Source: an uncultured bacterium (lineage in GTDB: Bacteria; Cyanobacteriota; Vampirovibrionia; Gastranaerophilales; Gastranaerophilaceae). Taken from it: 64,000 nt of DNA. The notes beneath the pieces were generated by a model. That model did not search any database and had not been told where the DNA came from. It saw nothing but the letters and a program-made list of their open reading frames with translations. The stretch lies in NCBI GenBank assembly GCA_949292185.1, contig CASEYP010000010.1, forward strand, positions 1 through 64,000, read 5' to 3'. The translations under genes were made by a program, and so were the position numbers. Below, in pieces: positions 1 through 8,157 of the stretch (position 1 is its first letter; each line of letters opens with the position of its first letter).

Positions 1-469
1 AACCAAATACAATAATTGCTCTTTTTTTATTTAAATCCTGTATTGTTCGAACATCACTACCTTTATTAACAAGCAAAGCTTGCCCTGCTGTGTAATATGG
101 AATAGAAAAATTTAAAATTTCCTGACGTTTCGGAGTAACTGACATTGTAGCAATAATCATATCCACATCACCTGAATACAACTTCATCATTCTATCAGAT
201 GCGGTTACAGGAATAAATTTAACCTTCTTATCACTTCCCAAAATTCCTCTTGCTATAAGTCTTGCTAATGCTGCATCATATCCTGCAAAATGACCTTTTT
301 CATCCAGATAACCAAACGGATAAGTATCAGTCTTAACACCAACATTCAAAACTCCGCGAGATGTTATAAGATTTAAATCTGTAGTAGTTACAGGTTCACT
401 CGCTTTTTTACCGCAACCGCAACATACTATTACAATTAAAAACAATAATGATATTATCTTTTTATACAT
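1..469 (-). CDS. Periplasmic amino-acid-type solute-binding lipoprotein (partial, C-terminus off the window)
   Basis: The first 156 codons of a minus-strand gene are visible. The N-terminus is Lys-Lys followed by a hydrophobic stretch and a Cys-rich lipobox (CCGCGKK; probable lipidated Cys19), then an S/T-rich linker. The mature part begins with GVLNVGVKTDTYPFGY and continues with a conserved GDVDMIIATMSVTPKR block. Both are typical of family 3 solute-binding proteins that feed polar amino acid ABC transporters (GlnH/PEB1 type). It would capture substrate outside the inner membrane; the substrate cannot be told. The permease and ATPase, if linked, lie to the left of the window. Start chosen as the ATG before the signal peptide. 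Confidence 0.85.
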   Translation of the reverse strand, partial: MYKKIISLLFLIVIVCCGCGKKASEPVTTTDLNLITSRGVLNVGVKTDTYPFGYLDEKGHFAGYDAALARLIARGILGSDKKVKFIPVTASDRMMKLYSGDVDMIIATMSVTPKRQEILNFSIPYYTAGQALLVNKGSDVRTIQDLNKKRAIIVFG

Positions 470-566
470 TTTATAATCCTCTTTTCTCTCATAATACCTT
501 AATCTTAATACAAGTCAAAAAAGTTAAATATATTTATTTTTTAAATTTTTTAGCTAAAATAAAATT

Positions 567-1067
567 ATGAAAACAGTAGTTCTAACAGGTATGATGGGCT
601 CAGGCAAAACAACTGTAGGCTCTAGTCTTGCAGTATATTTTCACCTGCAATTTTTCGATATAGATAAGATTATAGAAGAAAAAGAACAAATGAGTATCTC
701 AAAAATTTTTGAACTGTACAGTGAAGACTATTTTAGGAGATTAGAAAAAGATACTATAAAAAATATTTTTAAAAGCTCAGATACCATAATATCTCTTGGC
801 GGAGGAGCTTTTGAAGATGAAGAAACTCGACAATTTTTAAATGAAAATTCAACCGTCATTTACCTTCAGACTTCTGCAGAAACAATTTTGCAAAGATTAA
901 AAGACGATAAGACAAGACCACTGCTTTGTGATAATATGTCATTAGAAAAAATTCAAAATCTCATAGACATAAGAGAAAAAAATTACGAAACTGCATCACA
1001 CATAATTACAACAGATAACAAAAAGCCACTTGAGATAATCCGCGAAATTATAGGAGTTTTGTTATGA
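567..1067 (+). CDS. aroK: Shikimate kinase
   Basis: Phosphorylates shikimate to shikimate 3-phosphate with ATP, step five of the chorismate pathway. The 166-residue length is normal. The Walker A loop GMMGSGKTTVG is at residues 8-18, the FDIDKIIEE shikimate/Mg-binding segment at about 30-38, the GGGAF Walker B-like glycine triplet near residue 78, and the RPLL lid motif near 118. The stop overlaps the start of aroB by 4 nt (ATGA), so the two are translationally coupled. Chorismate synthase is 55 kb away, so the pathway genes are dispersed. Confidence 0.95.
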   Translation: MKTVVLTGMMGSGKTTVGSSLAVYFHLQFFDIDKIIEEKEQMSISKIFELYSEDYFRRLEKDTIKNIFKSSDTIISLGGGAFEDEETRQFLNENSTVIYLQTSAETILQRLKDDKTRPLLCDNMSLEKIQNLIDIREKNYETASHIITTDNKKPLEIIREIIGVLL

Positions 1068-2143
1068 TAAATCTATCCGTAGATATTAAAGGCAAAGAGA
1101 TTAGCTACCCAATTTATATCAATAACATGGATATAGAAAATCTAAAATCTTCTATTTTAAATGAAATCGATAACAAAAATTATATAGTTGTTTTCAGCCA
1201 AAAAGTCTATAAATTATACGGAAAGGCCCTTGATTTTCCAAAAGAAAAAACTTTTATTTTAAAAGATGGCGAGCAAGAAAAAAATTATAAGAATTATATA
1301 AAAATCTTAAACTTTGCACTATCAAAAAAACTTAAACGAGAAGATGCAATAATTGCAATCGGAGGTGGGGTAGTCGGAGATATTACAGGATTTGTAGCTT
1401 CAACTTATATGAGAGGAATAAACTTTATCCAAGTTCCGACAACGCTTCTTGCCGCAACAGATAGTTCAGTTGGTGGCAAAGTTGCAATAAATTCAGATTT
1501 TGGCAAAAACCTTATCGGTGCATTTTACCAACCAAAAGCGGTTTTTATCAATGTTAATTTTCTAAAAACACTTGATGAAAAACAATTAAAAAGCGGACTT
1601 GGTGAAATTATAAAATACGGATTTATTGAAAAAAGTTGCAGACCTGAATTTGATGCACATTTAATAAACTTTTTATCAGAACATTACCAAAAAATTCTAT
1701 CAAAAGATACCCTTACACTAAAAGAACTTATAAAAATCTGCATAGAATTAAAAGTTGCCGTAGTTGAAAAAGACGAAAAAGAAAACAGTTTAAGAAAAAT
1801 TCTTAACTATGGTCACACATACGGACACGTGGTAGAAAATCTTACGAAATACAAAAAATATACACACGGACAATGTGTAATAGAAGGTATTAAATTTGCA
1901 CTAAAACTTGCACTAAGTAAAAATACCATAGATAAAGAATATAAATTTCTATGCGAAGATTTAATCAAGAAATTTGAATACCCACCGATAAAAAATTTCG
2001 ACAAAAACAAAATCATAAACGTAATGACGACAGACAAAAAAGCAACAGATCAATACATAACATTTATACTACCAACAGGTTATGCAAGTGTTAATGAATT
2101 CAAATTTACTAAAGAAGAAATCCTAAAGTTTTTAGAAACTTAA
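1064..2143 (+). CDS. aroB: 3-dehydroquinate synthase
   Basis: Converts DAHP to 3-dehydroquinate with catalytic NAD+ and a divalent metal, the second step of the shikimate pathway in the cytoplasm. The 359-residue length is standard. The NAD-binding GGGVVGDITGF block, the VPTTLLAATDSSVGGK signature, GEIIKYGFI and the metal-binding HTYGH and HGQ segments are all intact. It is translated from an ATGA overlap with aroK, so the pair forms an operon. The next gene (HxlR-type regulator) is 78 nt downstream on the same strand and could be cotranscribed. Confidence 0.96.
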   Translation: MINLSVDIKGKEISYPIYINNMDIENLKSSILNEIDNKNYIVVFSQKVYKLYGKALDFPKEKTFILKDGEQEKNYKNYIKILNFALSKKLKREDAIIAIGGGVVGDITGFVASTYMRGINFIQVPTTLLAATDSSVGGKVAINSDFGKNLIGAFYQPKAVFINVNFLKTLDEKQLKSGLGEIIKYGFIEKSCRPEFDAHLINFLSEHYQKILSKDTLTLKELIKICIELKVAVVEKDEKENSLRKILNYGHTYGHVVENLTKYKKYTHGQCVIEGIKFALKLALSKNTIDKEYKFLCEDLIKKFEYPPIKNFDKNKIINVMTTDKKATDQYITFILPTGYASVNEFKFTKEEILKFLET

Positions 2144-2221
2144 TATAGTTGCAAACTCAAGCTCCATAATGATATCATAGAAAAAAGTTACAGTACCAAA
2201 AAGATACCAACCGGAGTAAAT

Positions 2222-2569
2222 ATGAATTCAAAAGATTTACCAAAATGTCCAATAGAAACAACCATAAAAATGCTTGGCTGCAAGTGGAAAATACTTATAA
2301 TCAGAGAATTGCTTGAAGGAACAAAAAGATTTGGAGAGTTAAAAAAATCAGTAAAAGGGATTACCCAAAAGGTCTTAACCGCAAAACTCAGAGAAATGGA
2401 AGAAGACGGTCTGGTTATTAGAAAAGTCTATCCGCAAAACCCGCCAAAAGTTGAATACACACTAACTGATGTTGGTTGTAGTCTTATGCCGGTGCTTGAT
2501 GCTCTAAAATCTTGGGGCAAAGATTACAAACGCTATATTAAACTTGTTGAAAAAATGAAAATGAGCTGA
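2222..2569 (+). CDS. HxlR-family winged-helix transcriptional regulator
   Basis: A 115-residue one-domain regulator with the HxlR-family layout. An N-terminal Cys-Pro (KCPIETTIKML) precedes the WKILIIRELLEGTKRFGEL helix, followed by the recognition segment ITQKVLTAKLREMEEDGLV and the wing with YTLTDVG. Members usually sense redox or electrophile stress through the N-terminal Cys, or aldehydes. Cysteines lie at about residues 9, 20 and 83. The target is unknown; nothing adjacent except aroB is in the same orientation. Confidence 0.88.
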   Translation: MNSKDLPKCPIETTIKMLGCKWKILIIRELLEGTKRFGELKKSVKGITQKVLTAKLREMEEDGLVIRKVYPQNPPKVEYTLTDVGCSLMPVLDALKSWGKDYKRYIKLVEKMKMS

Positions 2570-2593
2570 TAATAAAATTATACCAGCCCATTT
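2559..2593 (-). terminator. Probable terminator for the small minus-strand gene
   Basis: An inverted repeat of 10-bp arms (AAATGAGCTG / CAGCCCATTT on the + strand) becomes fully paired on the minus strand through a G-U wobble. On that strand it is followed by TCATTTTTTC. It overlaps the 3' end of the HxlR gene and sits just past the stop of the 70-residue gene. Confidence 0.45.
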
Positions 2594-2621
2594 CATATAA
2601 TACTAATTAAAAAACTTGTGC

Positions 2622-2834
2622 CTATTCGTTAAAATCACTTTCAGCAACAACAGATGCAATTAAATCTCCATAGCTGTTAACACAACCATTTGTTTCTTCA
2701 ACAATATATCTTATGCCTTTTTTACCTTCGATAGCTTTTTCAGCACAATCCATTGCATCATCGTAATCTTTAAATTCACCTACTAAATTCTTTGATAATT
2801 CTGACTTATCACTTGATGTGTAAACTTGAAACAT
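2622..2834 (-). CDS. Small hypothetical protein (70 aa)
   Basis: Not recognised. A compact acidic protein starting MFQVYTSSDKSE, with an AMDCAEKAIEGKKG helix and the segment YIVEETNG. It has no signal peptide, no membrane segment and no cysteine pair. A good AAGGAG ribosome site precedes the ATG and a hairpin lies just after the stop, which supports real expression. It is 51 nt downstream of the SulP transporter on the same strand. The alternating beta/helix pattern resembles small DUF-type cytosolic proteins, but I assign no function. Confidence 0.6.
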   Translation of the reverse strand: MFQVYTSSDKSELSKNLVGEFKDYDDAMDCAEKAIEGKKGIRYIVEETNGCVNSYGDLIASVVAESDFNE

Positions 2835-2885
2835 AGCATATCTCCTTTTCCTTTATAATATCACACACATAAAATTCTAACCAAA

Positions 2886-4493
2886 TTATTTACTTATATC
2901 ACTCAAAGCCTTTTTAATTGCAATATCTTCATCAGCTAGAACCCCATCTTCACCTAATTGTGAAACAATTTCCAATGATTTAATCTGATTGAAAACTTTT
3001 TCATTCGGAATTACAAGTCTTAATTTAATTTTTTGATCTTTAAGTCTTACAATAATATCTTCCAAAGCAAATATAGCTGACATATCTAACTCAGAATTAG
3101 ATGAATAATTCAAAATAATATATTCAGTTTCCAATAATTCGTCAAAATGAGAAACAATTTGCGTAATAGAGCCAAAGAAAAACTGACCGTCTATATGCAA
3201 AATTCTTATCTTATAATGAGAATCTCGTTCAACTTGAGTTTCAAACTCACTATACGCTGCCGGATCATATTTATTAACCTTAACATTTGTATTATCAGCA
3301 ACTCTTTTTGCATACAATAAAGCAGCCAAAATAATTCCTAACCCTAATGCAAATATCAAATTATAAAACACAGTTAAGAATAACACTGCCAATAAAACAT
3401 ATAAATCATCTTTTGGAGCATATTTCAAAACCTTTAAAACCTTCAAATCCAAAATATCATATCCGATTTTAATTAAAATAGCTGCCAAAACACATACAGG
3501 AATTTGCGAAATAAACCCAGTAAATTTAAACAAAAGAACAGCCATTATCAAAGAACATAAAATTGCCGTCAATCGTGTAGTTGCACCAACCTTAACAGCA
3601 GCAACACTTCGCATTGTAGCAGCCGTTCCATACATAGAACCAGTCAAAGCACAAAACAAATTTCCAATACCCTGTGCCGCAACCAATCTTTTAGAATTAT
3701 GTTTAACTTTCATCAATGAATCCATAATAATCCCAGTCAACAAACTTTCACTTGTTGCAATAAACGCCAAAGTCAACGCCATTGGGATATTTTTGGCAAT
3801 CACATCACCTGTCAAATGTGGGAAATACGCATGCGGTAAAGAAAATGTTACTCCGGAAATCTTTTCAACATCGCAACCAAAATAATAAGCAACCCCCGTC
3901 ATCAAAACAAGAGCTATAAGTTGAGCAGGTAGAAACTTTGTTATACATTTCGGTGTAAAAAATAAAATTCCTAAAGTTGCAACACCTAACAAAAGTGCCT
4001 GAACATTTATATGAGAAAATAATTCAGGATAATACATCAAAGCCTTAATTGTAGATGAAAAAGTTACTCCACCTAACAATGGAGAAAATTGTAAAATTAT
4101 AATTATCAATCCAATTCCTGTTAAAAACCCTGAAATTACAGGATAAGGAACATACTTAATCATCCTTGGAATTTGCGTTAAAGAAATAATTACCTGAAAA
4201 ATAGCTGCCATAATTAAAACAGGAATAACTTTATCAACATTCCCGCTCAATTCTGCAATAATAACAGCAACAATAATTGCCGTAGGTCCTGTAGGGCCTG
4301 ATACAAGAGGCAAATTACAACCTAAAATTCCGGCAACCATAGATAATATAACAGCTCCCCATAAACCGGCAGATGCACCAAGTCCTGAAGCTACCCCAAA
4401 TGCTAAAGCTTGAGGGAATGCTATTATCGAAGCTATAATTGCCCCAAATATATCACCTTTTATAACTGATAATTTTTCTTTTAAAACTGTCAA
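2886..4493 (-). CDS. SulP-family anion transporter with C-terminal STAS domain
   Basis: A 535-residue inner-membrane carrier of the SLC26/SulP family. Residues about 15-390 are hydrophobic, with the family's N-terminal repeat (ASIIAFPQALAFGVASG), the PTGPTAIIVAV segment and TSESLLTGIIMDSL. Residues about 430-530 form a cytoplasmic STAS domain (ILHIDGQFFFGSI, LDMSAIFALEDII). Family members move sulfate, bicarbonate or dicarboxylates; the substrate cannot be deduced here. There are no sulfate-assimilation genes next to it. Confidence 0.92.
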   Translation of the reverse strand: MTVLKEKLSVIKGDIFGAIIASIIAFPQALAFGVASGLGASAGLWGAVILSMVAGILGCNLPLVSGPTGPTAIIVAVIIAELSGNVDKVIPVLIMAAIFQVIISLTQIPRMIKYVPYPVISGFLTGIGLIIIILQFSPLLGGVTFSSTIKALMYYPELFSHINVQALLLGVATLGILFFTPKCITKFLPAQLIALVLMTGVAYYFGCDVEKISGVTFSLPHAYFPHLTGDVIAKNIPMALTLAFIATSESLLTGIIMDSLMKVKHNSKRLVAAQGIGNLFCALTGSMYGTAATMRSVAAVKVGATTRLTAILCSLIMAVLLFKFTGFISQIPVCVLAAILIKIGYDILDLKVLKVLKYAPKDDLYVLLAVLFLTVFYNLIFALGLGIILAALLYAKRVADNTNVKVNKYDPAAYSEFETQVERDSHYKIRILHIDGQFFFGSITQIVSHFDELLETEYIILNYSSNSELDMSAIFALEDIIVRLKDQKIKLRLVIPNEKVFNQIKSLEIVSQLGEDGVLADEDIAIKKALSDISK

Positions 4494-4541
4494 AGTTCTC
4501 TCCTAATTTAAAAATAATAATATTATTATAAATATAACAAA

Positions 4542-4574
4542 AAAATGAGAACTTTATATTAAGTTCCCATTTTA
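4542..4574 (-). terminator. Rho-independent terminator
   Basis: A 13-bp stem with one G-U pair on the minus strand (AAAATGGGAACTT / AAGTTCTCATTTT) is followed by TTTTTTTG. It lies just past the stop of the minus-strand gene ending at 4599. Confidence 0.7.
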
Positions 4575-4598
4575 ATTATCGTGTATATGTATTATATC

Positions 4599-4964
4599 CT
4601 ATAAATTTGCTAATTTATAACTAATAGCCTTGAAAAACGGTAGTTTTTCTTCAAGTTTTATATCTGAAACAATCGGAAACTGAACAACTACTTCATCAGG
4701 ATTTTCAACAATATATTCAGCAATCTCATCTTCTTCAGTTTGAATATTTGATTCTTGATTTACTTCAGCAATTTCATCAAATATCGAATCGTCCTCTTCA
4801 GCTTCGATTAATTTTCCATTCATTAAAATTTGTCTTATTTCAGATTTTTTTAATTCAACAGTCGGTTTAGATTGAAACAGATTACTAAACTTCACAGTTT
4901 TACTTCTATTAGAATTAAGACTTTTTATATTCGTTAAATTCTGCCTTACCGTTTTTGCTAACAT
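4599..4964 (-). CDS. Hypothetical acidic protein (121 aa)
   Basis: Not recognised. I place the start at the internal ATG (MLAKTVRQNLTN) because GAGAGGAAAAG lies 7-12 nt upstream; the frame is open 18 codons further upstream without a ribosome site. The N-terminal third is basic. The middle (about residues 65-100) is very acidic, with runs of Glu and Asp (EAEEDDSIFDEIAE). The C-terminus is FPIVSDIKLEEKLPFFKAISYKL. No membrane segment and no known motif. Monocistronic, with its own terminator. Confidence 0.55.
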   Translation of the reverse strand: MLAKTVRQNLTNIKSLNSNRSKTVKFSNLFQSKPTVELKKSEIRQILMNGKLIEAEEDDSIFDEIAEVNQESNIQTEEDEIAEYIVENPDEVVVQFPIVSDIKLEEKLPFFKAISYKLANL

Positions 4965-5128
4965 AAAACTTTTCCTCTCTCCCACCTGTTTAGTATATAT
5001 GTTATGACATATTTTCACATACTCTATTTAGATGAAATTTCTATGATTAAATAATTCAAAACAGTTTAAAAATTAAAAAAAATAATTTATAATATAAATG
5101 TCGGAATATTTATAAAAAGGTGTTTATT

Positions 5129-6490
5129 ATGAAGTATTTATGGTTGTACATTATTGCAATTGTGGCATCTTTGGGCGGTCTACTATCCGGTTATGACACA
5201 GGAGTAATCTCAGGAGCTCTATTATTTATCAATGAATCTTGGAATTTAGAAGACACAGTTCAAGGACTTTTAGTTAGTTCAGTTCTGATCGGAGCTGTAA
5301 TAGGTGCTGCTACTAACGGAATTTTGGCAGATATGTTTGGTCGTAAAAAAATTATTATGGCTACTGCTTTAATTTTTATTTTAGGTTCAGTACTTTGCGC
5401 ATTTGCACCTAACATTTATGTTCTTATTATTTCAAGAGTATTTGTTGGTTTAGCGGTTGGTATTGTAAACTTTGTTGTTCCGCTTTACCTATCAGAAATT
5501 TCACCAAGACAATTACGCGGAACTCTTGTTTCCCTATATCAATGGGCAATCACCGCAGGTATTTTGTTCTCTTACTTTATAAACGCAGCATTTGCAAGTG
5601 CCGTTTATAACTGGAGATGGATGTTATTTGCAGGAGTTATCCCTGGTTTAATCTTATTTGTTGGAATGTGCTTTATGCACGATACTCCAAGATGGCTTAT
5701 CAGCAAAAACAGAGATGATGAAGCTAAAGATGTTTTCAAAAAAATTGATGCTGAAATTGATACTGATAAAGAAATTGAAGATATCAAAACTACTATTCAA
5801 ACTGAGGATAACAAATCAGGTAAAAAATTCAGATTTAAAAAATGGATGATTATGCCGTTTGTTGTCGGCATTGGTATTATGTTTGCGCAAATTTGCACAG
5901 GTATTAATACAATTATTTATTATGCACCTACAATATTTAAAAATGCCGGATTTGAAAGCAATATCAGTGCTATTTATGCAACTACAGGCATCGGTGTCAT
6001 AAACTTCTTAATGACAATAGTTGCCGTATTCTTTACTGATAGACTTGGCAGAAAACCGTTACTTTATTTTGGCTTAACAGGTGTTATGTTAAGTTTGATA
6101 GCATTAGGCGGAGCTTTTGCCTTTGCTGATTTCTTTGGAGACAATTTAAAATGGGTTACTGTCGGAAGTCTTGTAACTTACATTATATGCTTTGCTATGA
6201 GCCTTGGTCCTATTGGTTGGATTATAGTTTCAGAAGTATTCCCGCTAAAAATAAGAGGGGTTGCGATGAGTATATGTACGGTTGCAAACTTTGCTTTTAA
6301 CTTCTTTGTTGTAAGCAGTTTCCCAATCTTATTACATAGAATAGGCGGGGCTTTAACCTTCTGGGGCTTCGGCATTGTATCTTTACTTTGTATAATATTT
6401 GTATATTTCTTTGTTCCTGAAACTAAAGGAATTTCGTTAGAAAAAATTGAATCAAACTGGTTACATGGCGTAAAACCTAGAGATTTTTAA
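5129..6490 (+). CDS. Sugar-porter family MFS transporter
   Basis: A 12-TM sugar:proton symporter of about 453 residues. It shows GYDTGVISGAL in TM1, the two GRK-type loops (ADMFGRKK after TM2 and TDRLGRKPLL after TM8) and the terminal PETKG motif, which together define the sugar-porter subfamily (XylE/AraE/GLUT-like). The ATG at 5129 is chosen over an in-frame GTG at 5120 because AAAAAGG is correctly spaced for it. It probably imports a hexose or pentose. A terminator follows. Confidence 0.92.
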   Translation: MKYLWLYIIAIVASLGGLLSGYDTGVISGALLFINESWNLEDTVQGLLVSSVLIGAVIGAATNGILADMFGRKKIIMATALIFILGSVLCAFAPNIYVLIISRVFVGLAVGIVNFVVPLYLSEISPRQLRGTLVSLYQWAITAGILFSYFINAAFASAVYNWRWMLFAGVIPGLILFVGMCFMHDTPRWLISKNRDDEAKDVFKKIDAEIDTDKEIEDIKTTIQTEDNKSGKKFRFKKWMIMPFVVGIGIMFAQICTGINTIIYYAPTIFKNAGFESNISAIYATTGIGVINFLMTIVAVFFTDRLGRKPLLYFGLTGVMLSLIALGGAFAFADFFGDNLKWVTVGSLVTYIICFAMSLGPIGWIIVSEVFPLKIRGVAMSICTVANFAFNFFVVSSFPILLHRIGGALTFWGFGIVSLLCIIFVYFFVPETKGISLEKIESNWLHGVKPRDF

Positions 6491-6513
6491 AAATTTTATT
6501 ATTATTTTTTTAC

Positions 6514-6554
6514 AAAGCTATCATTGGTACAAATCCAGTGATAGCTTTATTTTT
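6514..6554 (+). terminator. Rho-independent terminator
   Basis: A 10-bp stem (AAAGCTATCA ... TGATAGCTTT) followed by TATTTTTG, 24 nt past the MFS gene stop. Confidence 0.75.
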
Positions 6555-6694
6555 GCCAACTTGTAATTTTATAAATATTAACAAATATTACACCAAGTAT
6601 ATACTCTTTAAATACCAAAAATCAATTTCTATTTCACAAAATACTTAAATAAAACATAGGGGATATTTAGATAAAGAAATTGGAGGAATTAAGA

Positions 6695-7642
6695 ATGGAA
6701 AAAATTACAGGTTACAAACCAACAACAGAACAACTTGAAGCTGCAAAAGCACGTAGAGAAGCACAACAAGCAGAAAAAGCTGCAAGAAAAAATAAAGCAG
6801 GCGGCAAAACAGTAAAAAGCAAAGACGGCACATATAAATCCGTAACAGTTACACCAAAACAAGTTGAAGCAAAACAAAAACAAAGAATCTTAGAAAATCT
6901 AAAAAAAGAACAACATTTTGGCGGTAAAACAATTTTTGATGAAAAGACAGGTAAATATGTATCTCAATCAGCTAAAGAAGTAAAAGAAGCAGCTGAAAAT
7001 GCAGCAAAAACTACTACTAAAAAGACAGGACTTTTAAGCAAATTAGGAAAATTTGGCAAAAAAGCAGGTAAATTCGGACTAATTGGTTTAGGAGTTGCAG
7101 CCTTAGTTGGTGGAGGTATTTATGTATACAACAAATTATCAGGAAATGGCTCAACATCAGAAGAAGCTACACCTCTGAAAGAAAATTCAACTCCAGCTCC
7201 GGCAGATAAGTCAGATAGTGCAGAAAAAGCTGAAAAGACTCCAGCACCAGCTCCTGAGGAAAAAGCAGAAGAGACTGAAAAATCTGAAAAAACTCCGGCA
7301 CCAGCTCCTGAGGAAAAAGCAGAAGAATCTGAAGGATCTGAAAAAACTCCGGCACCAGCTCCTGAAGAAAAAGCAGAAGAAACTGAAAAATCTAAAGAAT
7401 CAAAAGAATCTGAGGAAGCTAAAGATGTACCAACTGAACACACAGTAGTTAAAGGTGATAACGTTTGGAACATTGCAAAACAACATTTGATCGATTTGAA
7501 AAACGATCCTAATTACAAACCAACTGATGCTGAAATTCTAAAACATACTAAAGAACTTATGGAATTGAATAATTTAGAATTTGAACCAGACGGCTACCAT
7601 GTAATTATAAAACCACAAGACAAATTGAAATTAGTAGCTTAG
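6695..7642 (+). CDS. Membrane-anchored LysM-domain protein with Pro/Ala/Glu repeats
   Basis: A 315-residue protein in four parts. The N-terminal ~110 residues are charged and Lys/Ala-rich. A glycine-rich single membrane span follows (FGLIGLGVAALVGGGIYVY). Next comes a Pro/Ala/Glu linker with three 18-residue repeats (EKTPAPAPEEKAEE core), and last a C-terminal LysM domain (HTVVKGDNVWNIAKQH ... DKLKLV) with a longer than usual middle. LysM binds GlcNAc-containing peptidoglycan, so an N-in/C-out topology placing LysM in the periplasm is likely. The ATG at 6695 follows GGAGG; an upstream in-frame TTG is less likely. It is flanked by two terminators, so monocistronic. Confidence 0.85.
   Translation: MEKITGYKPTTEQLEAAKARREAQQAEKAARKNKAGGKTVKSKDGTYKSVTVTPKQVEAKQKQRILENLKKEQHFGGKTIFDEKTGKYVSQSAKEVKEAAENAAKTTTKKTGLLSKLGKFGKKAGKFGLIGLGVAALVGGGIYVYNKLSGNGSTSEEATPLKENSTPAPADKSDSAEKAEKTPAPAPEEKAEETEKSEKTPAPAPEEKAEESEGSEKTPAPAPEEKAEETEKSKESKESEEAKDVPTEHTVVKGDNVWNIAKQHLIDLKNDPNYKPTDAEILKHTKELMELNNLEFEPDGYHVIIKPQDKLKLVA
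7232..7393 (+). repeat. Three tandem 54-bp repeats inside the LysM gene
   Basis: Units at 7232-7285, 7286-7339 and 7340-7393 each encode 18 residues with the core KTPAPAPEEKAEE. Differences between units are a few substitutions. Because 54 is a multiple of three, copy changes would alter linker length without a frameshift. Confidence 0.9.
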
Positions 7643-7662
7643 TTCAAAAAAAATAAAAAAAG

Positions 7663-7693
7663 AATCTACCCGATATGGGTAGATTTTTTTTTT
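7663..7693 (+). terminator. Rho-independent terminator
   Basis: A 9-bp stem (AATCTACCC / GGGTAGATT) with a five-base loop, followed by eight further T. It ends the LysM transcript. Confidence 0.9.
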
Positions 7694-7705
7694 GCATAAA
7701 TTAAC

Positions 7706-7736
7706 TTGACATATTGTAAGGCATGCCTTACAATAT
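7706..7736 (+). promoter_or_regulatory. Promoter with an overlapping perfect 26-bp palindromic operator
   Basis: TTGACA (7706-7711) and TACAAT (7729-7734) are spaced by 17 bp, an almost ideal sigma-70 promoter. Bases 7711-7736 are a perfect palindrome (half-site ATATTGTAAGGCA, fused to its complement) that fills the whole spacer and the -10. A repressor bound there would block RNA polymerase. The gene starting 17 nt further on is a DtxR/MntR-type regulator, so metal-dependent autoregulation is the natural reading. Confidence 0.85.
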
Positions 7737-7753
7737 ATCAAAAAGGGTTTTAT

Positions 7754-8152
7754 ATGAAAACACAAACATTAACATCAGGACTTGAAGATTATCTTGAAGA
7801 GATCTATATTGCACACCTAAACCAAATACAATTAAAAGGTGCACAATTAGCAAGGAATTTAAAAATCTCAAGAGCTTCGGTTTCAGAAGCTTTAGCAAGG
7901 TTAGTATCAAAAGATTTAATAAAATACAACAGTTATGAAACAATCTCACTTACCAATAAGGGACTTATTGAAGCCAAAAAAGTCTATGATAAACATCGCA
8001 TATTAAAAACTTTTTTTGAAGAAGTTCTTGGAATTGACCCTCAAGAAGCAAGTGAAAATGCTTGTAAAATAGAACATATTATTTCTCAAAACATTCTTGA
8101 TAAAATGGCGCAATTTACAAAATCATACAAAAATACTCAAAAAGGAAACTAA
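7754..8152 (+). CDS. DtxR/MntR-family metal-dependent transcriptional regulator
   Basis: 132 residues from the ATG after AAAAGG; an upstream in-frame start would translate through the promoter. An N-terminal winged helix (LEDYLEEIY, then LARNLKISRASVSEALARL recognition helix) is followed by the metal-binding dimerisation domain (KHRILKTFFEEVLGI, CKIEHIIS). The C-terminal SH3/FeoA-like domain is absent, as in MntR. Putative ligands are Asp12, Glu15, His81, Cys104, Glu107 and His108. Asp12 is MntR-like, while the Cys-x2-Glu-His arrangement is DtxR-like, so Mn versus Fe cannot be decided. It is the first gene of a two-gene operon and is probably controlled by the palindrome at 7711-7736. Confidence 0.88.
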   Translation: MKTQTLTSGLEDYLEEIYIAHLNQIQLKGAQLARNLKISRASVSEALARLVSKDLIKYNSYETISLTNKGLIEAKKVYDKHRILKTFFEEVLGIDPQEASENACKIEHIISQNILDKMAQFTKSYKNTQKGN

Positions 8153-8157
8153 TAATA

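Noticed and set aside
7120-7473. Antisense frame with repeated SSAFSSGAGAGVFS-type segments
   Set aside because: It is the reverse complement of the in-frame 54-bp repeats of the LysM gene and has no ribosome site.
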